NCBI GenBank assembly: GCA_023231475.1
Contig: JALJEE010002175.1
Coordinates: 1 to 64,000 of the forward strand
DNA length: 64,000 bases
DNA from: Seison nebaliae
Lineage: Eukaryota > Rotifera > Pararotatoria > Seisonacea > Seisonidae
Direction of reading: 5' to 3'
Part shown: piece by piece, positions 11,801 to 22,608 of the stretch
Numbering within the stretch: the stretch's first letter is position 1
Layout: the number at the start of each line of letters is the position of its first letter
Position numbers and translations under genes: made by a program
The notes under the pieces: model-generated
Databases searched by the model: none
Told to the model about the DNA's origin: nothing
Seen by the model: the letters and a program-made list of their open reading frames with translations, nothing else

Positions 11801-14800
11801 TTTAGTTTTCTCCAAATTATACGGAAGGAAACTCCAATCATTGAGACAATCGAGAGAACGGACAAAAACCGGTTTGGATCGATTACTTGATACGGAAGTT
11901 CAAGTTGCCAAATTGCAAACAGAATTAAATTTGAGACGACCAGAATTGGCCGAGGCCATAACTGGGACCGAATCGTCAATGAAAGATATTCAAAGAGATA
12001 CCGAAGTTGCAAATGAGACGAAAATTATCGTCCAGAAAGAAGAGGAGTCTGCATTCGAACAACAAAGACAAACACAATTGATAGCAAATGAAGCGAAAAG
12101 GAATTTAGAGGAAGCAATGCCGGCTTTAGAGGAAGCCAAACAAAGTTTGGCGTCGTTGAATCGAAGTGATGTAGTGGAAGTGAGAACAATGACAAGACCA
12201 CCCGATGGAGTAAAGTTAGTAATGGAAGCCGTTTGTATATTGTTGGAGAAAAAACCGAAAAGAGTTCCCGGTGAGAAATATGGAACGAAAGTTGACGATT
12301 ATTGGGATGTGGCTAAAGCGTTAATGGCCGAACCTCAGAAATTCCTGGAGACTCTACAAAACTATAATAGAGACGAGATGAGTGAAGTGATTATTAATAA
12401 GATTGATCCTTATATTAAAATGGAAGCTTTCACACCAACCAACATCGCCCGAGTAAGTAAAGCAGCCACCAGTATCTGTATTTGGGTGCGAGCGATGTAC
12501 AAATATTATTACGTGTTCAAAGAAGTGGCACCAAAACGAGCAAAATTGGCAGAAGCACAAGCTAGTTTAGATGAAACACAACGAGTTCTCATGCAAGCCA
12601 AAGCACATTTAAAAGAAGTGGAGAACCGTTTGGTGGTTATGAGTACCAATTTGAATGAGGCACTTAGGAAAAAAGAAGATTTAGAGGAGAGAACTAAATT
12701 ATGTGAGGAACGATTGATTCGTGCTGATAAATTGACTACCGGCTTAGCTGATGAGAAAGAACGATGGACGAAGAATATTTCTGATTTGGATTATCTTATT
12801 CAAAATATCGTCGGGGACGTTTTATGTTCGGCAGCAGCCGTCGCTTATCTTGGAGCGTTCACTTCCGAATTTCGCAAAAGTCTCGTTACTCAATGGTTAG
12901 GTCTGTTGGAGAAGGAATCGGTTCCTCATACTAAAAGTTCCACATTAGTCTCCACTTTGGGTGACCAAGTGAAGATCAGGAATTGGGAAATTGCAGGATT
13001 ACCCAAAGACATGTTAAGTGTGGAGAATGCTGTGATTGCTGAACATTCAGAAAGATGGCCGCTCTTCATCGATCCGCAGGGTCAAGCTAACAAATGGATA
13101 AAACGTTTAGAAAGAGATAACGGTTTGGACGTATTAAAAATGACCGATAAAGATTTCCTTCGATCGTTAGAAAACGCGATTCGATTTGGGAAGCCGTGTA
13201 TGTTAGAGAATGTACATGAAGAATTAGATCCGGCTTTAGAGCCGATTTTATTGAAACAGATTTTCAAACAATCAGGTAGTTGGGCAATCCGTTTAGGAGA
13301 CACGACAATTCCATATCATTTGGATTTCAAATTCTTCATCACAACTAAATTACCAAACCCTCATTATACACCAGAAGTATCAGTCAAAGTCACGTTATTA
13401 AATTTCACTTTGTCACAAAGTGGAATGGAAGATCAGATGTTGGGGAAAGTGGTGGCGGAAGAACGACCAGATTTGGAGGAAGCGAAAAATCAATTGATCG
13501 TTTCAAACGCGAAAATGAAGAACGATTTGAAAAATATCGAAGATACGATTTTGGAAAGAATATCCGGATCAGAAAATCCGATTGATGATATCGATCTCAT
13601 CAACGCGTTAGAGGCATCTAAAGAGAAATCGAACGAAATCACAGCAAAAGTGATCGTGGCAGAAGAAACGGAAGAACAATTAGATGCCACACGTTCCCTC
13701 TATGTACCAGTGGCAGTGAATACGAGAATTTTATTTTTCTGCGTTAGTGATTTGAGTAACATCGATCCGATGTATCAATATTCACTGGAATGGTTCACGA
13801 ATATATTTATGAATTCCATTTCTTCCGCACCGAGAGCCGGTTAGACGATTTTTCTATTTAATACAATAAGAAATGAGTGAAATTCCTAAAAAATTTATGA
13901 AAAAAAAATTTTAATAAATCTTTCTTAAAATAGATGATATCGCGTCAAGAATAATCAGCATCAATGACACATTCACTTACTCGTTGTATTCAAATGTTTG
14001 TCGATCGTTGTTTGAGAAACACAAATTATTATTCGCTTTCCTACTCGTTGTACGTCGTCAGATCAATGAGAAAACATTGAATTATGTTAGTTCGTTTTAT
14101 TTTCTCCCCAATTTCATCAAACTGATGGTGGTAGTGATGATATTGAAATGAGTCGATCCCGACGTTTTTCGAAAAGAAATTTCTTGTTAAGTGGTTGAGA
14201 GGCCGTTTTCGATCCCAATAATTTTACTGTCTCCACTTCCTTCTCTTTTTGGAGTATGATGTTCTTCGTGATTGGTTCATGATTGACTGTTCGATGTGAA
14301 TGTGAACGATGTAAAATTTGAGAAAGACAAGAAAAATTGATGAGACTGAAAAAACATTTGGAGAACTTCTCGTTGAATGCGACGTAAAAGAAAAAGTTGG
14401 ATGTGTAACATAATAATAATAAGAGATTGGACGATAATTTCTGCACATTAATTTTCGCACAATTACTCAATGTCAAACTATGTACGATAAGATTCGTCCT
14501 CTCCAACAGATATCGATCAGATAATGAGAATTGAGTCTTGTAATAATATTTTGAAAAGTCGGGCCATGAGATGACGGACATTAAGTTCGATAAGAGGAAT
14601 GCACACACCACCGCCACTAATGTTCTTGTGAGTCGAGTTTCTTCCTTTAATCGTCTCTTAAATGCACTGGAGAATTTGTCATCTTTTTGGAATGTCAGAT
14701 CACGTTTGATTAACGATTTCCCACGAGATATTTTCAATCGAAATGTTTCGGGTAGTGAACGTTGTTTGACGAAGCGTTTCTTTTGGGAATTTCCTGAATT

Positions 14801-17800
14801 TTTCCTTATGCGATTTTTTGCGATATTCGCCAACGATACCGATTCGGTAATTCCAGGTAATGTTCGTAATTTTTGGTTGGATTCTTTAATAATTTTTATT
14901 AAATAAAAGTTTAAAACGAGTAGTAATATTAGTGGAATCAACTTATAGAGAATGAATGTGAAGATCATATAATGATGATTAAATAATACTCTTGATTTCA
15001 TATTATGGTCATGAGAAATCATCGACACATTCAATCGAATGGGTACAGTGATATTGAAATGTTGATTATGGAATTGGTCAGTGATGATCTGATTATTTTC
15101 AGCGAGTAATCGACACGCTTTAGCATTCTGACTCATTCCTAATTTCAAATAATATGGACTGTCGATCAACGCCACAATTATCCAACAAATGATCAAGGCG
15201 ATTCGAGCGTATTTTGCCTTACAATATGTAGCGCCACGTAACGGATCACGAACGAAAAAAAACCTTTCGATGGTCAATGCTACTGTGGTTATCACACTGA
15301 TATGTCCAAACATGTTCGACAATGGTATCGTATATGCTTCTAATGACGTGTAATTAAATGAACGAGATATGGTTAACGAACTGATGATGATTAAGGTCAA
15401 ACAATCGGCTAATGATAATCCAGTTAAATAAGTGTAAGATGATTCTTTCAATACATTCGAACGGAATGTCAGCACACTTAAGTTCATGGCATTGCAGAGA
15501 ATGCCAAATATGCAGAGCGATGGCCATAAATATCGATAAGCGATTTGTTTGACTATCACATCCGAATAATCCATCCAATCTTTATTCTGATTAATAATCA
15601 TCTCGATCTTCCTCCAATCATTCAGTGAATTAATTATCTCGATTTTCTCATTCATTCTCATTCTTTTCCATTGTGTCAATTTGAAATTGTTGGGGTGAAT
15701 TGAAAATATATGTTTTTAACCAACCGCCGTCCCACCCGAAAGGAAAATATGGAAAATATTCTTTCTATTTATTCGATGTCGTCGATCTCTAGAGGGAGAA
15801 TGATACGTATACGGAAAATGTTTAATAGAAAAGAATGTTTCCAAGACGAAAAGATTAATCATATGGAACGATTAGATAAGGATTCGTCATCAATACAAAT
15901 GGCAAATGTATATGCCATTGCACATTGTCATTATGAATAAACAATGTCTTTATTAAATAAAGTAATTGCTTTCTCCACCGAAATTTAATACGTTTACGTA
16001 ATATTATTCCGTTGTTTACAAAGAATCATTCGTACGAATCACCACTTACATTCTTTACGTAATCGATTTGATATTATCATGAGAGAGATTTAGGAACGAA
16101 TTCTATTTTGGTGGAATAAAATCCATTTCGAATATTGTCACAACTGTGACAACTTAAGAGGAATTTCCTCTTTATAATTAAAAGACTTTCTTCAGAAGTA
16201 AAACTTTCGAAAAAAAAGAAAAATTTTTTACATGTTCTTTTATGGATCTCTTGTTCTCTCTCTCGGCGACTACGTGCAGCAATAATGCACAAATCTTCAT
16301 TTCTTGATAAGAGAAATCGGTTTTCTTATCAAATTATCGTTCTCTTTAAATGGAAAGTCATTACGAGTAAATGAAGACATTACGTTGAACTAATTCATCA
16401 TAATCAAAATTTAAATGGAATGTCCCCAAAAAAAAACTGCTCAATAAAATTTGATATTTCCTCTACCTATCTTATTCTGTTGCAAGTCTGATAAAAGAAT
16501 AAATTATATTTCAACTGTAAAGAATTAGTTTTGTTGGGAGAAGTATTCGGCTTTCTCTCCTTTCTATATCTTCTGATTCTTTCTTTCCGTAATGGTTCTT
16601 TGTTCGTTTCTGTTTTGCTCTCTGATATCCGAAAGTTCCTCTTGATGAATGAGATTGATTACTGATTATCTTATAATGAGAACACTTCGTCGAAATCGAC
16701 TCACACATCAAATTATAGGTACGTATCAAAACGATAGTTCATCTTCACTACTCTCATTTGAAGGAAAAGGAAGAAAATATTAGTGAAAGTAAAGTGAAAT
16801 GTATTTGTAGGAATTGATATCTGGAGATCGAACTGTTCTCCGTCACTAATAAGAAACTAATCAAGTAGAATGATAGAGGAAGCTAATAATATTAAGTGAG
16901 AGATACAGATCGAGAAGTGTGAAAATAAAGTTTGGAAAAAATTCCGTTTTATTGAAGTTACTTTTAGGAAGAGACTTCAATTAAGTATTCATCCCAATTT
17001 TTTATATGATACATAATGAGGAAGAACGACGATTGGTATATCCTTCAACCAAAACTGAAAAATGAGAAGAAGATTTATGAAAAGAAAGTCTTAAAAGGAC
17101 TGATGAGTTGTGCCGCCTTCTATCAGAATTGTTGGTAAATAATTGCTAATTAATGCTCGTCTTCACCAAATATAAATAAAGAAGACATATCGTTTGCGTT
17201 TTATAGGAGGCATTCGGAAAGCAAATTACATTTACCAATCTGATTTGATTTCTTATTGATAACGTCATTTACTAATTCATGATGTAGTCAATTGAGCTTT
17301 CCATTCCACAATCTTTACACAATATCATCTTTACAATCATTTATTCGTCGAATTATTTAATTTATTCTTCTCTTATCTTTTATTAGGATCATTACCGGTT
17401 TTTGGTTGGGGGAACGTTGGCAACGGATGACATCGATCTTCCCATTGATAATCCTGCTCCTTATTGGCTACCCGATCGAGCATGGCAGAAATTGCGAGAA
17501 TTATACACTCTCCCAATTATGCAGGACATCATCAAAGTGGCAGATATCGAGAACAGAAAGAATTTTCTTCGAACTCTCTTCGATTCTCCAACACCTGAGA
17601 CGTTTTTTTTAATTTTAAGAAAAATTTTATTTTCCCTTTCTAGCGAACGTTTTCCTCCCATAATCGAAGAGACATCATTCGGATTTTATAAATTGCTATT
17701 AATTCAAGCGTTACGTCCTGATAAACTAACGAACACAATGCAGAACTATGTGGCTTCTCATCTCGGACAGAAGTTCATAGAGCCTCAAGTTCACTTTCAT

Positions 17801-20040
17801 CATTTTCACTTTTCTTTCATTAACGACAAATTAATAGACTGCAGAATTATCATTAGTATTCCGAGAATCCTCACCAAAAGTTCCATTAATATTCATCTTG
17901 TCTGTCGGTACCGATCCTGCCGAAGGTCTATACAAATTTGCAGAGGAAGCGAATTTCTCAAAGAAATTGACCGCTATCTCATTAGGTCAAGGTCAAGGAC
18001 CGAGAGCCGAAGCCATGATGCAAATGGCGATGGAACGCGGACAATGGGTCTTCTTTCAGAATTGTCATCTGGCACCGTCATGGATGCCAACGTTAGAACG
18101 ACTAGTTGAGAACATCGATCCGAATATGGTCCACAAAGATTTCCGTTTATGGCTCACCAGTATGCCGTCGCCGAAATTTCCTGTTGCTATTTTACAAAAT
18201 GGTAGTAAATTGACCATCGAACCACCGAGAGGTATCAAAGCCAACTTATTGCGATCTTATCTACCACTGAATGATGACGAATTGAATTCGTGTGTGAACA
18301 AATCGGATGAATTTAAACGATTATTATTCTCACTCTGTTTGTTCCATGCGGTGACGTTAGAAAGGAGAAAATTTGGTGCTTTGGGTTTCAACATTCCCTA
18401 CGAATTCACCGACGGTGATTTACGTATTTGTATTAGTCAATTAAAAATGTTCTTAACCGAATACGAAGACGTACCATTCAAAGTTTTTCTTCTACTAATT
18501 ACAAATATAAAACGATTTCCATATAAAGGTTCTAATTTATACGGCCGGTCATATCAATTATGGTGGTCGTGTCACCGACGACAGAGATCGTCGTTGTATC
18601 ATGAATATTTTAGCAGATTTCTATTCATCCAAAGTAGTCATGGAAGACGGTTACACTTATGATGATGTTGGACGAAATTACTTTCAATTGGCCAGTGCCA
18701 ATGCCGAACATATGGTTTTTTAATTTTTTTTTTCAGGTCTTTCTTTAAGCTTAAAAATTTCTTTTTTCAGAGTTATATGCTATATATCAAAAATTTACCG
18801 TTAAATGACACACCGGAAATTTTCGGATTACATGACAATGCCAATATTACTTATGCGGAGAATGAGGCGTTTCGACAAGTTGGAAATTTATTAGAATTAG
18901 AACCGAAGAGTACCGGATCAGCCGGTCAAACACCAGAAGAAGTTAATAATTTTATTTATTCTCATTATATTATTTATTTATTATATTTATATTAATTAAT
19001 TTAGATATTGACACAAACAATCAACAAAATTCAAAGTGATGTCCCCCCACCGTTTCCGGTGGACGATATCATGAAAGATTTTCCTGTCAAATATGAAGAG
19101 AGTATGAATACTGTTCTCGTTCAGGAAGTCATCAGGTTTCAACATTATTCATCAATCTCCTAACCATTTGATGGATAGATATAATTCGCTATTGAAAACG
19201 ATTCTGAGATCGACTTCCGATCTGATTAAAGCGTTGAAAGGTCTGGTTGTAATGTCATCACAATTAGAACAGATGTCTAATTCATTGTCAGTGAATGCGG
19301 TGCCAGTGATGTGGGCGAAAAAAGTTGAAATTAATCAAATAATATTAAAATCTTTGATAAATTCACTTTTCAGGCATATCCTTCATTGAAACCATTAGGT
19401 GCATGGATTGTCGATTTGAAGGCACGAATACGTTTCTTGGAAAAATGGATTGAAGAGAAATCAGCAAAAGTTTCCTCCATTCATCAATTTTCTTGTATAG
19501 CTTTAATATTTTTTAAGATTTATTGGATTTCTGGCTTTTATTTCCCACAGGCTTTCCTTACCGGAACTTTGCAAAATTACGCAAGAAAATATCAATTGTC
19601 GATCGACACCATCGCCTTCGATTTTGATGTAATGACTGACGAGAATGACAGACTCGAACCAGCCGTTGACGGTTGTTACATAAATGGCTTATTTTTAGAA
19701 GGTGCTCGATGGGATAGTGAACAATCTCTATTGGTTGACAGTCGTCCAAAAAAACTCTTTACTGAAATGGCCACAATTTGGTTGCGGCCTCAAGCTAATC
19801 GTCTTGAGCCTGAAGGTAACCACTACAATTGCCCAGTCTACAAAACATTAACCAGAGCAGGTTCATTTCAAAAATTTTTAAATAAATTTTTAAATTCAAA
19901 ATTTTTATTATTTTTAAGGAACTTTATCGACAACCGGTCAATCAACGAATTATGTTTTAGCTATCGACTTAGCCGCATCAAAAGAAGAAAGTTTTTGGAT
20001 TAAACGTGGTGTTGCACTTCTTTGTGCTTTAGATTATTAA
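2807..20040 (+). CDS. DNAH1: Axonemal dynein heavy chain 1 (inner arm)
   Basis: A motor subunit of a ciliary/flagellar inner dynein arm, about 4,220 aa when spliced (about 4,270 in human). Proposed exons: 2807-7476, then 7559-7664 or 7776-7881, 8114-8227, 8277-8426, 8475-8668, 8718-10035, 10080-13839, 13934-14085, 17387-17601, 17644-17788, 17838-18482, 18529-18714, 18771-18941, 19005-19135, 19179-19323, 19374-19469, 19518-19860, 19919-20040. Every junction keeps frame. The tail and linker come first, then P-loops GPAGTGKT (AAA1, about residue 1515), GPTGSGKT (AAA2, about 1793), GPTGTGKT (AAA3, about 2188) and GVGGSGRQ (AAA4, about 2534). The coiled-coil stalk and microtubule-binding domain follow at about 2790-3130, then AAA5, AAA6 and the C-terminal domain ending VALLCALDY. 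Segments such as [12 protein letters not shown] and [15 protein letters not shown] match DNAH1 rather than other heavy chains, from memory of the family. One intron (14086-17386) holds an antisense GPCR. Confidence 0.96.
7559..7664 (+). other. DNAH1: DNAH1 alternative exon A (AAA1 Walker B)
   Basis: This 106-nt exon encodes [20 protein letters not shown] and then [15 protein letters not shown], including the AAA1 Walker B motif (CFDEFNRID). It is flanked by TTTCCAG and a GTATTG donor. It enters in phase 2 and leaves in phase 0. It is the first of two homologous exons; compare exon B. Exclusive use of one or the other is inferred from frame logic. Confidence 0.85.
7776..7881 (+). other. DNAH1: DNAH1 alternative exon B (AAA1 Walker B)
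   Basis: This is a second 106-nt exon with the same phases as exon A, encoding [20 protein letters not shown] and then [15 protein letters not shown]. It differs from exon A at 9 of 36 positions, mostly after the Walker B motif. It is flanked by TAATTAG and a GTAAAC donor. Joined after exon A it reads TGC TGG TAG, a stop, so the two cannot both be used productively. Confidence 0.85.
14096..14101 (-). terminator. AATAAA poly(A) signal of the nested GPCR
   Basis: AATAAA on the minus strand lies 16 nt past the GPCR stop. Cleavage 10-30 nt further on would fall at or inside the DNAH1 exon ending at 14085, so the two mature transcripts probably overlap in antisense. The motif is seen; its use is inferred. 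Confidence 0.5.
14117..15679 (-). CDS. Rhodopsin-like (class A) GPCR, probable peptide receptor
   Basis: This is an intronless 520-aa frame with seven hydrophobic helices: about 46-72, 84-108, 120-150, 160-180, 232-262, 348-372 and 410-440. TM1 has the usual GILCNAMNL asparagine, TM2 has LSLADC, and the DRY position reads ERF in [16 protein letters not shown]7 ends [16 protein letters not shown], a variant of NPxxY typical of peptide receptors. The layout resembles protostome FMRFamide/myosuppressin-type receptors, but I cannot assign a ligand. ECL2 carries a cysteine, but the conserved TM3 cysteine (3.25) is absent. The third cytoplasmic loop is long and very basic. The gene lies wholly inside the largest DNAH1 intron, on the opposite strand. 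Met9 (after MTQWKRMR) is an alternative start. Confidence 0.85.
   Translation of the reverse strand: MTQWKRMRMNEKIEIINSLNDWRKIEMIINQNKDWMDYSDVIVKQIAYRYLWPSLCIFGILCNAMNLSVLTFRSNVLKESSYTYLTGLSLADCLTLIIISSLTISRSFNYTSLEAYTIPLSNMFGHISVITTVALTIERFFFVRDPLRGATYCKAKYARIALIICWIIVALIDSPYYLKLGMSQNAKACRLLAENNQIITDQFHNQHFNITVPIRLNVSMISHDHNMKSRVLFNHHYMIFTFILYKLIPLILLLVLNFYLIKIIKESNQKLRTLPGITESVSLANIAKNRIRKNSGNSQKKRFVKQRSLPETFRLKISRGKSLIKRDLTFQKDDKFSSAFKRRLKEETRLTRTLVAVVCAFLLSNLMSVISWPDFSKYYYKTQFSLSDRYLLERTNLIVHSLTLSNCAKINVQKLSSNLLLLLCYTSNFFFYVAFNEKFSKCFFSLINFSCLSQILHRSHSHRTVNHEPITKNIILQKEKEVETVKLLGSKTASQPLNKKFLFEKRRDRLISISSLPPSV
15680..17386. other. Rest of the large DNAH1 intron; GPCR upstream region
   Basis: This AT-rich intronic sequence should include the promoter of the nested GPCR. 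The DNAH1 acceptor is the TATTAG ending at 17386. Frames of 60-76 codons occur on both strands, but none resembles a protein family and none was called. Confidence 0.5.
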
Positions 20041-20112
20041 TTATTACTTAACTTTACTCTCTAAACAAAATAAGCAAAAACTATTGAAATAATTGAAATT
20101 AATTGAATTTCC

Positions 20113-20118
20113 AATAAA
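20113..20118 (+). terminator. DNAH1: AATAAA poly(A) signal of DNAH1
   Basis: AATAAA lies about 73 nt after the DNAH1 stop and 23 nt before the end of the convergent epimerase gene. Cleavage would reach into or beside the 3' end of that gene. Confidence 0.55.
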
Positions 20119-20140
20119 TGAATATTAAATTTAAATTAAT

Positions 20141-20707
20141 TTATTCTTCTTCTAATTCAATTAAAGTTCCGTTGCAATCAACGGGATGTAAAAATATAAT
20201 TCTTTTTCCATGAGCTCCAATCACGGGCTCATTTCCCAACAATCTCAAATCTTTCGAATGTTCTTTTTTGATATGATTTATCATCTCATCCAAATTCTTC
20301 ACTTCTATGCAGATGTGGTGCATTCCACCATATTTATTCTTTTGAAGAAATTTCGATATAGGAGAATCTTTAGATGTTGGTTCTAACAATTCGATTTTCG
20401 TATTTCCTAAATCCACAAACAACACTTTCACTTTCTGTGATTTAACTTCCTAGAAAAAAAGAGAAATTATGAGGAAAATAATTTGAAATTTGAACTTTAA
20501 TTTCAGATACATTGTCAGCTAGGAGAATGTTCGAATATAATTTTCCCGCTTCCTCTACATTGGGAACGGCAATCGCTATGTGATTTACTTTTCCCAATTT
20601 GAAGGGAAAGGATTTTGTACTGAACGATCTGGGTAATTTATAAACTATTTTAAATTATCATATAGAAAGAATAACTTACTGAAAGTGGTCGATAAATGAC
20701 GAAACAT
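20141..20707 (-). CDS. MCEE: Methylmalonyl-CoA epimerase, mitochondrial
   Basis: The enzyme interconverts (2R)- and (2S)-methylmalonyl-CoA in propionate breakdown, in the mitochondrial matrix. Proposed exons, 5' to 3': 20707-20680, 20644-20511 and 20449-20141, giving 156 aa (176 in human). Exon 1 encodes MFRHLSTTF and leads into IYKLPRSFSTKSF, an Arg/Ser-rich, acid-free stretch that looks like a mitochondrial targeting peptide. The VOC/glyoxalase-fold core follows: KLGKVNHIAIAVPN with the first metal-ligand His, GGMHHICIEV, then GAHGKRIIFLHP and GTLIELEEE. Donors are GTAAGT and GTATCT, unlike the GTT donors that dominate nearby. The stop codon sits inside an AATAAA hexamer. The second donor is the least certain junction. 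Confidence 0.92.
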
Positions 20708-21619
20708 TATATTTCATACGAAGATATTTGAGCTAGTCATTCGTTTCATTATTCGTTTGAACTTTTCTGCAACTTTCTACAACTCGTTGTAAAATTTATT
20801 CATCTTGTTCTAATACAGAATATTTCTCTATTCTCTTTTATAGTTATCAATTCAATTGTCTTAAGTAATGAAGTTAATTATTTTTATTTATAAGTTATTT
20901 TTATGAAGTGAATTCTGATCAAAATGAAATCTTGAATATCTTATTCGGAAACATGATTCGATTTGAACTTTAAAAGCGAAGAAAAACCAGAAACTTACAA
21001 AATCCACAAATTTGTTTTTTTTTAATTTTCCAAATAAATTCTTTCCAAGAAATGTTTCGCTTTCTTCATTTTATTTTACTTCTATTTCTAAATATTCACA
21101 TCGAACTAACTCAATCTAATCCAGATGCCTCTCCAAGTTCACAGAATTGTGTTATCAAATTAGTAATTAACTTTTTCCAGAGAATAGAATTAGTGCCTCT
21201 ATAAAATTTAACGGTTGAGATTTTTAAGATTTTCTAAAACTATTTCTTGTGTGTTTTTGTAGAGAAGGAATATAATAAGAAAACTTTAGAAATTACATTA
21301 TATCGTTTAGTATGAACAAATATAAGAAGTATAACAATTTAAAATTGAAGAGTTTAATGATAATACGGATAGAGAAGTAAAAGAGCGAAGAAAGAATACA
21401 ATTAAGAACATAAACCAGTTACAGAAGATCTATAAATCTGTGACTGTTTATGCCGGTTCAAATTCTTAATAAATTCTGTAATTCCATATTCATATTCTTA
21501 TTTAGAAAAAGTCTCCAAATTACAACAAACCGGTTCGCAATTTTTAATTTAAATAAGTATTGAAAAAAATTTCATCACTTTTTTATTTCCGTTTTTCAGC
21601 GATACAAATTTCAGAAAAA
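20708..21619. other. Divergent intergenic region
   Basis: This lies between the divergent epimerase and RING-like genes and must hold both promoters. It is AT-rich with T-tracts. I see no RNA gene, repeat or convincing coding exon. Confidence 0.5.
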
Positions 21620-22364
21620 ATGAAAAGTGTGCCATTTGAAAATCATACAGAAGTTAACTTTTTCGTCAACTCAAGATTTCTTTATCTTTTTTATGGACAG
21701 GCAGGAGAATGTTGTGTGTGTATCGATGGAATTAAGGAAGATACAGAATTCGCATTGAATAATTGTCTGTCGAAAAAATGTTACGAGTGTTATAATGGTG
21801 TTCCTGCGATCAACCATGATTGTCCTTCTTGCATTCGACTCAATAATAAATTGAAAAGTTCTACTAAATTTCTATTATTCTAAAATTATGTTGGATTGTT
21901 GCAGAAATTAAGGGAATTTCCAAATATATGAAATTAGATGTCAAAGAATTTTTTGATAAAGGTTATTATAATATAATATAATATCAGTATAATAATAACT
22001 TTTTATAATAAATTTTACAATTTGCAGTTCAAGTCAATTTGAAGAGTCTCCTTGGTTAGGAATATTTAGAAAGTTATATATATTTCAATAATTTAATTTA
22101 GATCTGGAAGGATCATGGAACATAATAAACAATTATGATTACATTATAAACAAGTCCATTCAAGGATCATCTATAGCCGAAGATGCACAATACGTAGCAA
22201 TAGAGAAATTATCAAAATTTACTGATGAAGATCAGACGATGGGAAATGAAATTCTTAAAAGTTTTGAAGGGGAAAAGAAGAAAAAAAATATATTTAAACG
22301 ATATAGAGATAAAGCGAAGAATTATTTTAAGGGATTGTTTCAACGAAAAAAGAAAAATGAATGA
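21620..22364 (+). CDS. Small RING-finger-like protein
   Basis: Proposed exons are 21620-21857 (with a likely 48-nt intron at 21653-21700), 21905-21961, 22028-22054 and 22102-22364, all in frame, for about 180 aa. The N-terminal part has a zinc-binding pattern: CCVC, then CLSKKCYEC, then DCPSC. The spacing C-x-S-x2-C-x2-C is that of a RING finger, with the usual histidine (ligand 4) replaced by serine. RING proteins are mostly ubiquitin E3 ligases; with this change, zinc binding or E3 activity is uncertain. The C-terminal half is not recognised and ends in a strongly basic tail (EKKKKN and QRKKKNE). The start could lie in an upstream exon, because an acceptor-like TTTTCAG precedes it. No close family member is recalled. 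Confidence 0.6.
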
Positions 22365-22608
22365 ATTTATTTTGAGAAAAGAAAAAGAAGAAAAATTAAA
22401 AGATTTTTTTTCCAACAAAGAAATATTAAAAAAATTTTTTTTCAATCAAAGAAAAATTAAAAATTTTTTTTCCATAAAACAAAAATTTCCCCTAAAAATA
22501 AACTAAAAAATTATATAAGAAACATTTTTTAGAAAAAGAAGAGAAGAAAAATTAACGAAGGTTTTATTCAAAAGTAAAGGAAATAGTAAAACATGAGAAT
22601 CATTAGAA

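Noticed and set aside
13845-14160. Apparent end of the dynein gene at the stop near 13844
   Set aside because: The frame continues after a GTTAGA donor at 13840 into 13934-14085, and then at 17387, with conserved DNAH1 sequence; it is not a truncated gene.
18715-18770. Alternative acceptor TTTCAG near 18736 in DNAH1
   Set aside because: Its use would bring an in-frame stop after a few codons; the acceptor ending at 18770 preserves the conserved sequence.
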